A DNA stretch of 64,000 bases from Lachnospiraceae bacterium (GTDB taxonomy: Bacteria; Bacillota; Clostridia; Lachnospirales; Lachnospiraceae). This document shows positions 7,038 through 14,813 of this stretch, piece by piece. Every line of letters starts with the position of its first letter. Position 1 is the first letter of the stretch. A program made the position numbers and the translations under genes. Below the pieces are notes generated by a model. That model saw nothing but the letters and a program-made list of their open reading frames with translations, was not told the DNA's origin and did no database searches. The stretch is from positions 620,001-684,000 of the forward strand of contig CABJAM010000002.1 of NCBI GenBank assembly GCA_902363555.1, in the 5' to 3' direction.

Positions 7038-9614
7038 ATGAATACGATCACCCATGAGATCATTAATTATCAATCCAACGTTCCCATCAAGCTTTTTTAT
7101 CAGCGTATCGGCTCCGTATCCAAGCACTGGCATAACAGTATTGAAATTTTATTTGTTCTCTCCGGTACAATGAGCACCACGGTGGAGGGGAAGGCTTATA
7201 CGCTCCACGAGGACGATATTCTTCTGGTAAATCCCCACCATATTCACGAAACGAGCAGCGAGGATTGCAGCCTTATTGTGGTACAGATACGCCTGGAGGA
7301 ATTTGGGCTTCACTGGGCCCTCCCCGAAAATATACAGTTTGACTGCAATTCCGCCCTTGACCCGGGCGGCGCGGACCGGTATTTTGGGCTCAAGCGCCTG
7401 ATCGTCATGCTTTTAAAAAATAATTCCGCTGACAGTGAATTTTCCCAGCTCTCCAATTACACCTGCGCCATCGAGCTGATCTGCGAGCTTTGCGAGCACT
7501 TTAAAATGCAGTCGCCGGTGCCGGCTCCCCATTCCATTAAATACCTGAACCGGCTGAAAAGTATTTTAGACTATATGAACCAAAATTATCGTGAAAATAT
7601 TACCCTTGTGGACATGGCGCGCCGGGAATATCTCACGCCCTCCTACCTGTCTGCATTTTTTGAAAAAACCATGGGAACGCCCCTCACGGTCTATCTGACC
7701 AATATCCGCCTCAATCACGCGGTCCACGACCTGACACACACCGACCACACCATTGAGCAGATAGCTGAGGCAAATGGTTTTGCCAATGCCCGTTCCTTTT
7801 CCACCGTTTTTCAAAAATATTATGAAATGCGCCCCAGCGAATACCGAAAAAAACTGCCAAAGGCTCCCCAGCCGTTTTCAGACATTGGCGCATCCCCCCA
7901 GGAACCGGCTCCTCTGCCCTTTATGCCGCTCCAGCAAAAATCCTATCTGGAGCTGGAGCACTACGATTTTCTCGATAAGCTGGCACCCTACCTGGACCAT
8001 GGCTGTGCTGCCCCAACGGCGGCCGCTGTATCTCCTATACATTATCAGGCGGTAAATTTCGGTGTCCTCTCCCAAACGGATGCAGATGGCCATTTTAACG
8101 ACAGCTTTAAATGCTTTTGCGGCGTCAGCCGGGCCAGCGAACTGCTCCTGCCACCGGTTCAGGCAATGCTGCGGAAGGCTCAGAAGGAGATCGGATTTGA
8201 ATGCATAAAATTTCATGGAATCCTTGATGATGATCTGATGGTATACACGGCGGGACCCGGACCAAAACCAGAGCTTTGCTTTACTTACGTGGATATGGTG
8301 CTGGATTTTCTTCTGGAAATCCAGCTCAGGCCCATGATCCAGCTTTCCTTCATGCCGCAGCTTCTGGCAAAGCGCCCGGACAATAAAATCTTTCAGAAGC
8401 CGGTCATTATCAGTGAGCCGGCAGATGAGCAGGAATGGTGCCGCCTTATTCCCCGGTTTACCCGCCACCTGCTGGAGCGCTATGGACAAAACAGAGTGCG
8501 CACATGGATTTTTACCTTCTGGAATGAAACCCTTAACGGCCTGTCCTTCGACTTTCCCGATCACGAAACTGCACTGCGGCTTTACCGTCAGACAAGGCAG
8601 TGCGTCAAGGACTGCGACCATGCCCTGAAGTTTGCCAGCACTTCCTACTCCGCCCTGAAATTTCCAGAAAAAAATTATGATATTTTCCTGGATTATGCCC
8701 GTGACCATCAATGTCTGCCGGATATCTTTCTGTTTCATTTTTATCCGGTAGTCACCGACAATAACGCATTTTCTCTCCAGGCACAGCAGTGGAAGGCGGA
8801 CAATTATACGGCGCCCGTGGCGCTATCGAGAGATAAGGATATTTTGCATGAATTTCTGGAAGCCGTGCGGACGCAGCTCCCCAAAAATTCCGCAGCCAAA
8901 AGCCCCGCCGCGCCGGTTTATATTACAGAATGGAATTTTACGCCCTCCCATCGGGAATGGCTCAATGACACATGTTTTGCGGCCTGCTATCTGGTGCGCA
9001 ATCTTTTACAGAACTTTGATCTGGCCGACGGCTTCAACCATTGGTGCCTGACGGACCTGCATCAGGAGCTGCCCATGCCGGACGCGCTGTTCCATGGCGG
9101 GATGGGGCTGTTTACCCGCACCGGTATCCCCAAGCCGTCCTACTTTGGCTATCGTTTTATCAATGAGCTGTTCGACCGTATCCTTTGCCGGAAGGAGGGA
9201 TGCTTTGTCACTACCGATGGCACAGACTGCGCCCTGCTGCTGTACAATTACGTTCATTTCAATAATCTGTACGGCCACGGGATCACTTTTGATGCCACGC
9301 CGGAAAACTGGCAGAAGGCATTTCCCGATGCAAAAGCGCTGTCCGTATCGCTCACCCTCACCGGCCTTGCCCCGGGCACATATGCGCTGACGGAGCAGTA
9401 TGTCAATCCGGAAAATGGCAGTGCCTACGAGCAATGGCTGGCCATGGGCGCGCCGGCCATAGAAACAGAGGAAGAGAATGAACTATTGAAATGCCGGGCA
9501 GTGCCCGCATTTCACAAAAAAGCGGTAACACTGGACGATGGACGCCTGGAATATCAGTGCAGCCTTCTGCCCCATGAAATACGGCTGGTAAAGCTTAGGA
9601 AACGGTCGGTTTGA
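7038..9614 (+). CDS. AraC-family regulator fused to a GH39-type glycosidase domain
   Basis: An 858-residue fusion. Residues about 15-90 form a cupin/AraC_binding domain (KHWHNSIEILFVLSG), and residues about 175-275 an AraC double helix-turn-helix (LVDMARREYLTPSYLSAFFEKTMG; IEQIAEANGFANARSFSTVFQKYY). From about residue 330 a GH39-like (alpha/beta) barrel follows. Both GH39 catalytic glutamates appear present: acid/base E497 in FTFWNE and nucleophile E631 in YITEWN. No signal peptide is seen, consistent with a cytoplasmic DNA-binding protein. It is divergent from an oligosaccharide-binding lipoprotein gene and near a GH3 gene, so it probably senses, and perhaps processes, the same sugar. Whether the glycosidase part is active or only a sensor is not decided by sequence. 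Confidence 0.9.
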   Translation: MNTITHEIINYQSNVPIKLFYQRIGSVSKHWHNSIEILFVLSGTMSTTVEGKAYTLHEDDILLVNPHHIHETSSEDCSLIVVQIRLEEFGLHWALPENIQFDCNSALDPGGADRYFGLKRLIVMLLKNNSADSEFSQLSNYTCAIELICELCEHFKMQSPVPAPHSIKYLNRLKSILDYMNQNYRENITLVDMARREYLTPSYLSAFFEKTMGTPLTVYLTNIRLNHAVHDLTHTDHTIEQIAEANGFANARSFSTVFQKYYEMRPSEYRKKLPKAPQPFSDIGASPQEPAPLPFMPLQQKSYLELEHYDFLDKLAPYLDHGCAAPTAAAVSPIHYQAVNFGVLSQTDADGHFNDSFKCFCGVSRASELLLPPVQAMLRKAQKEIGFECIKFHGILDDDLMVYTAGPGPKPELCFTYVDMVLDFLLEIQLRPMIQLSFMPQLLAKRPDNKIFQKPVIISEPADEQEWCRLIPRFTRHLLERYGQNRVRTWIFTFWNETLNGLSFDFPDHETALRLYRQTRQCVKDCDHALKFASTSYSALKFPEKNYDIFLDYARDHQCLPDIFLFHFYPVVTDNNAFSLQAQQWKADNYTAPVALSRDKDILHEFLEAVRTQLPKNSAAKSPAAPVYITEWNFTPSHREWLNDTCFAACYLVRNLLQNFDLADGFNHWCLTDLHQELPMPDALFHGGMGLFTRTGIPKPSYFGYRFINELFDRILCRKEGCFVTTDGTDCALLLYNYVHFNNLYGHGITFDATPENWQKAFPDAKALSVSLTLTGLAPGTYALTEQYVNPENGSAYEQWLAMGAPAIETEEENELLKCRAVPAFHKKAVTLDDGRLEYQCSLLPHEIRLVKLRKRSV

Positions 9615-9621
9615 ATCGATT

Positions 9622-9649
9622 GAAAGCCTGACGGTGAGGTCAGGCTTTC
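9622..9649. terminator. Stem-loop between convergent genes
   Basis: GAAAGCCTGAC (9622-9632) pairs perfectly with GTCAGGCTTTC (9639-9649) around a 6-base loop. No clear T-run follows on the plus strand; it may still serve the convergent AraC-GH39 and AlbA_2 genes. Confidence 0.5.
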
Positions 9650-9682
9650 GTAAAAAAGATATCGCTTTTATTATATAAAGGG

Positions 9683-11227
9683 TTAACTGCGCGGATTAGT
9701 CACGGTATAGTATCTCTGATTTTTACTTTTCGGTTTGTCCGGTATTGCCAATCGTATTATTCCGTCTTTTATGAGTGGCTGGACATACCGCCCCATCAGG
9801 TAGGCGATGGTGATTTCTGAGCCAAACTCCTTCTCCAGTTCCTTTCTGGTACGGGGCTGAGCACAAAATCTGATGATCCGTTCCGAAATTGGCAGCAGAG
9901 TATCCTGTCTCGGGAACGTCTCCTGATGCTGGTTGTACTGGCTGCTGTTTTTACTGTAGATCCCCAGGGATTCCCCCAGAAATTCCTGATGTGCCTGGCC
10001 GCCAGACCAATGCCGGTTAAACAATGTTACGCGGAATACCCCCCGTACAGATTCAAATACAGGCTCCGGCAAGCCGCTGGCCGCCATCGCTTTGCGTATG
10101 GTAGGTATTCCTGAGAAACGATTTTCAGTAAGCCCCAGTGTTTCTACGATTCTTGCAACAAAAGGGTTTCTCGTATCTGTCGACACCTTCCCCAGATTAT
10201 CCAGGGTCAATCGTCCATACAGGCCGCCCGGGTTTTCCAGTACAAGCCGGTCCTCATACATTTGCAGAGCGATCGGTGCAAACTGCGTATGGATACTGTA
10301 ATCCCGGTGAATGAGAGAATTAAGCAAAATTTCACGGATCGCAACCATCGGATAGGTTGTTGTATCGGTGCGTTCCCCTGTCCTTTCATCGATTTTAGTA
10401 GATACGGACATATTTCTCTTTATAAATTGATTGGCAAGCATGAGCATGTCCGGTATATTTCCTTCAATTCTCATATTGTCCGTAAACCGCTCACCGCTGT
10501 CTGAAATATCCCCCATCTGCCGCCCTGGTACGACAACTGCCGTAATACACAACTGGGGATAAAACGCCTGAGGATACTCACCCAGTGCAATGATCCCCGC
10601 CAATGTGGGCTGGCCGTCCAGCACAATCCCCTGAAGGCGCATGATCTGTTCCGCCGTCAATTCAGAAAGACGCGGAGACTGCTCTCTTAACCGTTCAAGA
10701 TACCGGTTTAACTGCTTTTTAGAAAAGTCCTCCAATACTGCGCGCTGACACTTTTCCAGTTCATCCTGACTTTTTTTACGAAAGGCTTCGTAGCTGTAAA
10801 TTTCATACTCTGTCATAAGCTTATCCGCCTCACCGACACGTATATACGAGCCTTTAATGCGGCCCACGCCTCTGTAAAAGCAAGGCTTTTTTTCATACTC
10901 TACTTCCTGTATTTCCGCACTCACGATAAGTTTATTCTGTATTTTTGTTACTGTAAATAATGGCCTTAGTACCGGCTCCATCTGATCACATTGATTTACA
11001 ACCTTAACCTGCAAATCTGCCGCATCATACACGCCACACAACTGAAAATCCTGTTTTTCATCAATTCCAAACAAAATGACTCCGCCGCCGCTTTTATTCG
11101 ATAAACTGGATAAAGAGTCAAATAATTTGGGGCAGCCCTGCTTTGCAGCTTTTACTTCAACCTCCGGCAATTCACTTCTTATCCCGATGATCCGGTCCAC
11201 CAATTTTACCAGGTCTACTTCACGCAT
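9683..11227 (-). CDS. AlbA_2/AAA_4 domain transcriptional regulator (COG2865)
   Basis: A 514-residue protein. Residues about 15-130 match the AlbA_2 (formerly AAA_4) Schlafen-like domain (ELPEVEVKAAKQG; NKSGGGVILFGIDEKQDF). Residues about 285-380 match the HATPase_c_4-like segment (AIREILLNSLIHRDYS; LVLENPGGLYGR). The C-terminus (about 440-510) looks like a winged helix (RTRKELEKEFGSEITIAYLMGRYVQPLIKDG). Family members are annotated as putative transcriptional regulators or RecG-like proteins, usually with unknown targets. Here the promoter is overlaid by a perfect inverted repeat and a phased array of related half-sites, so autoregulation is likely. The ribosome site AGGGGGGG lies just upstream. 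Confidence 0.85.
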   Translation of the reverse strand: MREVDLVKLVDRIIGIRSELPEVEVKAAKQGCPKLFDSLSSLSNKSGGGVILFGIDEKQDFQLCGVYDAADLQVKVVNQCDQMEPVLRPLFTVTKIQNKLIVSAEIQEVEYEKKPCFYRGVGRIKGSYIRVGEADKLMTEYEIYSYEAFRKKSQDELEKCQRAVLEDFSKKQLNRYLERLREQSPRLSELTAEQIMRLQGIVLDGQPTLAGIIALGEYPQAFYPQLCITAVVVPGRQMGDISDSGERFTDNMRIEGNIPDMLMLANQFIKRNMSVSTKIDERTGERTDTTTYPMVAIREILLNSLIHRDYSIHTQFAPIALQMYEDRLVLENPGGLYGRLTLDNLGKVSTDTRNPFVARIVETLGLTENRFSGIPTIRKAMAASGLPEPVFESVRGVFRVTLFNRHWSGGQAHQEFLGESLGIYSKNSSQYNQHQETFPRQDTLLPISERIIRFCAQPRTRKELEKEFGSEITIAYLMGRYVQPLIKDGIIRLAIPDKPKSKNQRYYTVTNPRS

Positions 11228-11256
11228 TTTGATCCCCCCCTAAGATTACTAACTTC

Positions 11257-11300
11257 ATTATATAGTATTTTATGCGAATAAGCAACCCAAAATTCGCATA
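11257..11300 (-). promoter_or_regulatory. Promoter of the AlbA_2 regulator with embedded operator
   Basis: On the minus strand TTGCTT (11280-11285), 17-base spacer, TATAAT (11257-11262). A perfect inverted repeat, TATGCGAAT (11271-11279) and ATTCGCATA (11292-11300), puts one arm between -35 and -10 and the other just upstream of -35, the layout expected for repression. Confidence 0.75.
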
Positions 11301-11321
11301 AAATTCAAATAAAATTAATTC

Positions 11322-11421
11322 TATGCGAATTTTATATGAATCATCATATTTTTATTAGAATACCTATAGATTTATACGAATCTCCAAAATTCTATGTGAA
11401 TCCATATCAATTTATGAGAAT
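11322..11421. promoter_or_regulatory. Phased array of TATnnGAAT half-sites
   Basis: TATATGAAT, TATTAGAAT, TATACGAAT, TATGTGAAT and TATGAGAAT begin at 11333, 11353, 11373, 11393 and 11413, exactly 20 bases apart, on the same strand. A sixth copy, TATGCGAAT, begins at 11322 and is identical to the operator arm at 11271. The array lies between the divergent AlbA_2 and DUF3810 promoters and fills most of the 350-base gap. Confidence 0.8.
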
Positions 11422-11473
11422 CCCTGTTTCCATTAATTGTCACAAAATATTCGTATATTTCGCAAGTTTTTTA

Positions 11474-11502
11474 TTGGTTTTCTCTAAATTCTATGGCATA
11501 AT
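11474..11502 (+). promoter_or_regulatory. Promoter of the DUF3810 gene
   Basis: TTGGTT, 17-base spacer, CATAAT, followed by a leader containing an imperfect copy (11518-11547) of the GTAAC-type palindrome, 30 bases before the coding start. Confidence 0.55.
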
Positions 11503-11577
11503 AAGAGTAACGAATATGTAACTGTTCATAGATGGACGAACGGTTACCCAAAGATTACTTACATAGGATGACGAAGC

Positions 11578-12669
11578 ATGAGCAGAAAAATCAAGCGTAA
11601 TTTTATTCTCGCAGCCCTGCTGCTGGGGGCCAGCGGCCTGATATCGCTTCTGGCCGGACACGCTGCCGGACTGGGTGAATGGTATTCCACCCATATATAT
11701 CCATTGATCGTAGGGTCGGTAGGCCGTCTTTTTGGCGTGTTGCCGTTTTCTGCGTCAGAAATCGGTATCTATCTGCTTATTGTGACAGTCATCGCCGCTG
11801 GAATTTATACCCTTGTAAAGATTCTCGCAAAAAAGAGCCGGCCATTGTCCGCGCTTTACTACCTGTCCGGACTATTTCTCACCGCAGCGGTGCTTATGAC
11901 GCTGTATGTCTTTAATTGCGGCATTAATTACCGCCGTATTTCATTTTCTCAAATATCAGGGATTGAAACAGGTCCATATACATTCGATGAATTAAAAGAA
12001 GTGTGCGTGTGGCTCACCGATGAGGTCAACCGCCGCGCTTTTGATGTGGAGCGGAACGCTGATGGTATCATGGTTTTGGAGGCTCCCGAGGGAAAGGCAG
12101 CCGTGGCTGCCATGAACCGTCTCGGAGAAATTTATCCGGCGCTGGCCGGCTATTATCCACAGCCCAAAGGACTGATCGTATCGGAAATTCTTTCCTATCA
12201 AAAACTGTCGGGCATTTATTCACCCTTCACGGTGGAAGCCAATTATAATCAGGATATGACGGATTACAATATCCCATTCACGGCCTGCCACGAGCTGTCA
12301 CACCTGCGGGGTTTTATGCAGGAGGAGGAAGCGAATTTTATCGCATTCCTGGCCTGCAATGTTTCTGAGCGGACGGACTTCCAGTACAGTGGCTATCTTC
12401 TTGGCTGGATCTATGCCACCAATGCCCTGTACGCCGCCGACAAGGACGCGTGGAACGAAGTCTGCGACAGCCTGGAGCCGCAGGTGTATGTGGATCTGAC
12501 CGCCAATAACACATTTTGGAAGTCCTACGAAGGCACCGTTTCAAAGGTTTCCTCAAAGGTCAACGACACCTATCTAAAAGCTAATGGCCAGAAGGACGGT
12601 GTCTTCAGCTACAACCGTCTGGTCGACCTGCTCATTGTTTATTATCAGAGCAATACATTCAGCCGGTAA
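11578..12669 (+). CDS. DUF3810 family membrane protein with HExxH motif
   Basis: A 363-residue protein with three N-terminal membrane segments (about residues 8-28, 60-82 and 90-112) followed by an extracytoplasmic or membrane-associated domain. That domain carries H238-E-L-S-H242 followed by several glutamates (MQEEEAN), the signature of a zincin metallopeptidase. DUF3810 proteins are known only as conserved membrane proteins, so the protease role is inferred from the motif. The gene is divergent from the AlbA_2 regulator, whose half-site array occupies the shared intergenic region, so the regulator may control it. It converges on the VanY-type gene with only 13 bases between them. Confidence 0.88.
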   Translation: MSRKIKRNFILAALLLGASGLISLLAGHAAGLGEWYSTHIYPLIVGSVGRLFGVLPFSASEIGIYLLIVTVIAAGIYTLVKILAKKSRPLSALYYLSGLFLTAAVLMTLYVFNCGINYRRISFSQISGIETGPYTFDELKEVCVWLTDEVNRRAFDVERNADGIMVLEAPEGKAAVAAMNRLGEIYPALAGYYPQPKGLIVSEILSYQKLSGIYSPFTVEANYNQDMTDYNIPFTACHELSHLRGFMQEEEANFIAFLACNVSERTDFQYSGYLLGWIYATNALYAADKDAWNEVCDSLEPQVYVDLTANNTFWKSYEGTVSKVSSKVNDTYLKANGQKDGVFSYNRLVDLLIVYYQSNTFSR

Positions 12670-12682
12670 TCCTGCGTCAGTT

Positions 12683-13621
12683 TCACCCTTTCGCACAGAG
12701 CCGCTCCAGATATTCTTCAAGACATATATCCGCGTCGTAAATCTCTTTGGCGATGTCCTTACCCACATACCGGTAATGCCACGGTTCATAGATGATCCCG
12801 GTGATATCGCTCTTATCATTGGGATATCTTAATATAAACCCATATTTCCAGCTATTTTTCATAAGCCATTTCTGTACCGGCGTATCCTCCTGAGTTTCAT
12901 TCAGGTTCTGATTATTAACATCGACAATGTCCAACGCCAGGCCCAGTTGATGCTCGCTCGTTCCCGGTACGGCGATGGCTTTGGCGGTCTCGGCCTGTGC
13001 ATCCTCTTTGGAATAGCCCTGAGCCACCAGCTTATTTACATTGGCGTCAAACAGAGACTGCTGCGTTTCCCATGTCCGGTAAGAGGAACAAATTGTTGGT
13101 GACAGGCCCTCGGCCCGGCAGTCGTCCATCATTTCTTGCAGATCCGGGTAGCACCGCTGATCCACGGAATGGCCATTGCTCAGTTGTGTCAGTTCAATAT
13201 CCGGATTTTCCGACATACTGTTCCATGGATTTACGAGCCGAAGGTTCCAGTCTGTCGGGCACTTACTGCTGTCCAGGTGCTCACGGGGGCCCATTTGAGC
13301 ACTTCCTGCGGCACCGGCATTTCCCCCGCCATTTTGGTTACCAGAAACGCTGCCATCTCCGGTCAGCGCCGAATTTCCGGAAGCATTGCCATTTCCGGCG
13401 GCATCCGGGCTTTGCACCACCAAATGTTCCGGATTTTTAGAACTACCAGCCGCAACATCGCCCGGCATTAAAAGCATATAAACCATCCAGGATAAAAGCG
13501 CCGAGATACAGATCACCGCGGCGATCAGCAGCCAGAACCGCTTTTCCATATACAGCAGCCCGCGTCTTGGAACGCGCGCTCCTGGCCGTTCTTCTTCATT
13601 TCTATAATTTCTGTCATTCAT
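12683..13621 (-). CDS. D-alanyl-D-alanine carboxypeptidase, M15B (VanY/DdcY type)
   Basis: A 312-residue membrane-anchored protein: cytoplasmic N-terminus, one membrane segment at about 29-52, a Gly/Asn/Ser-rich linker (NGNASGNSALTGDGSVSGNQN), then a peptidase domain. The zinc-site motifs are present: SSYRTWETQQSLF, SEHQLGLALDIVD (SxHxxGxAxD) and EPWHYRYVG (ExxH-type). The enzyme should trim the terminal D-Ala from peptidoglycan stem peptides outside the membrane. It is the last gene of the two-component operon. A double CGGCATCA site 77 bases upstream matches the one in front of the response-regulator gene, so it is probably controlled directly by that regulator. Confidence 0.92.
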   Translation of the reverse strand: MNDRNYRNEEERPGARVPRRGLLYMEKRFWLLIAAVICISALLSWMVYMLLMPGDVAAGSSKNPEHLVVQSPDAAGNGNASGNSALTGDGSVSGNQNGGGNAGAAGSAQMGPREHLDSSKCPTDWNLRLVNPWNSMSENPDIELTQLSNGHSVDQRCYPDLQEMMDDCRAEGLSPTICSSYRTWETQQSLFDANVNKLVAQGYSKEDAQAETAKAIAVPGTSEHQLGLALDIVDVNNQNLNETQEDTPVQKWLMKNSWKYGFILRYPNDKSDITGIIYEPWHYRYVGKDIAKEIYDADICLEEYLERLCAKG

Positions 13622-13697
13622 AAAAACACCTCACTATGGATTCTTATCAGGTACATGAACCATCATAGCAAGGTGTTATAACAAACGGGCAACGTTC

Positions 13698-13716
13698 CGG
13701 CATCAAACCGGCATCA
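13698..13716 (-). promoter_or_regulatory. Response-regulator-like direct repeat upstream of the carboxypeptidase
   Basis: CGGCATCA occurs at 13698 and 13709, 11 bases apart, in the 112-base gap between the anchored-protein gene and the carboxypeptidase gene. The same double site, with the same flanking TTC, precedes the response-regulator gene at 16985. An 11-base period is typical for OmpR/PhoB-type tandem binding. Confidence 0.65.
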
Positions 13717-13733
13717 TTGAAATTTGTGCTTCA

Positions 13734-14813
13734 TCAGTTTCTAGAATAGATACGGGTGGTGGCGCCTGTGGCGCTGTTAAATGAATAATGGTCACTGTTC
13801 AGGCTCACTGAAAGCTTTAAAACATTTCCTGAGCTTTCAGTATATTGAAGGTACGCATAACTGCCATCATCCACGACCCGGACAGCCATCCGCGGGTCCT
13901 CCTGTGCAGGCACAGACTCCAGAGTCCTTTCCCCATCCCCGTCAGGCGCATTATAATCCACCGCAACCGTTTCTGCAAACGCAGGCTCATCTAAAAATGC
14001 ATAAGTCTCACTGTCATAATTTTCACCGGCGTCCGAAGTTTCTTTGGGAACGCCGTGTGGAATGGATATATTTACCTTCGTCTGCTCCAGCCCATAATAT
14101 TCCAAACAAAACAGAGAAAACGCATCGGTCAGACTGCGCAGTGTACGGTCCATATCCATATCCACATCCATAATCCGGGAGGATAATTCATCGGCCCAAT
14201 AAACATAAAAGGACAAAAGCTTTTTGCTGGTGTCATCCATGATCATTTTGATATAATTACCTTCACCGTCAGTGATCAGGCATTCCCACAGCACAGCGGT
14301 CATCGTTATTTTCTTTGTGCCCTGCACCGTTGCCTGTGTATTGCCAGAACTATTCCGGCCACTGGTGTCCGCTGGAGAAATTTCAAGCTGCGCCGCAGCC
14401 ATGACAGGCTTTTCGCTATGATCCATATTCGCGCGGGTATACCTTCCACTTCCTTTATCATACCGGTTCACAAAGATATCAAATAAAACCGTACACGTCT
14501 CCGGCACACCGGCCTTTCGCTCATATTCTGCCAGCAGCGCAAGCGCCTCCAGAGCCGAATCAAAAATCTCAGCCGAATCACTTTCAGCAGCGTCCTCATC
14601 CACGTTATAAGTTTCATACGTACTCCCGGCCAGCCTGAGATAATCCGTTATATTTAATTCCACGCCCACAGAAACAGCATCGGTGTTAAATGTCCAGGCC
14701 GCTCCAGAGCTGCTTGCATCCAGGTAGACGAATACCAGATCCGGAAGCTTAAGCCCCAGGACTACGCATAAAATAGCAATGCCCGTATACATCCAATGGC
14801 GTCTGATCTTCAT
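13734..14813 (-). CDS. Membrane-anchored protein of unknown function in a two-component operon
   Basis: A 359-residue protein with one N-terminal membrane segment (about residues 8-30, GIAILCVVLGLKLPDLVFVYL) and a large outer domain rich in Asp, Ser and Thr. I do not recognise a named family. The start overlaps the histidine-kinase stop by four bases (ATGA), so the two are co-translated, and the carboxypeptidase gene follows. Proteins in this position often modulate the neighbouring kinase or act at the cell wall; that is inference from position only. The acidic segment VDEDAAESDSAEIFDSALEAL near residue 75 is notable. Confidence 0.75.
   Translation of the reverse strand: MKIRRHWMYTGIAILCVVLGLKLPDLVFVYLDASSSGAAWTFNTDAVSVGVELNITDYLRLAGSTYETYNVDEDAAESDSAEIFDSALEALALLAEYERKAGVPETCTVLFDIFVNRYDKGSGRYTRANMDHSEKPVMAAAQLEISPADTSGRNSSGNTQATVQGTKKITMTAVLWECLITDGEGNYIKMIMDDTSKKLLSFYVYWADELSSRIMDVDMDMDRTLRSLTDAFSLFCLEYYGLEQTKVNISIPHGVPKETSDAGENYDSETYAFLDEPAFAETVAVDYNAPDGDGERTLESVPAQEDPRMAVRVVDDGSYAYLQYTESSGNVLKLSVSLNSDHYSFNSATGATTRIYSRN

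Noticed and set aside
7878..8738. 286-codon minus-strand frame opposite the AraC-GH39 gene
   Set aside because: Shadow of the real gene; its translation has no domain pattern and the plus-strand protein shows clear GH39 and AraC motifs.
11322..11421. CRISPR-like or iteron array
   Set aside because: The period is only 20 bases with a 9-base conserved core, far too short for a CRISPR array. No cas or replication initiator gene is near, so an operator array fits better than an iteron.
13134..13471. Plus-strand frames opposite the carboxypeptidase gene
   Set aside because: Antisense shadows; the minus-strand protein has all M15B zinc motifs.
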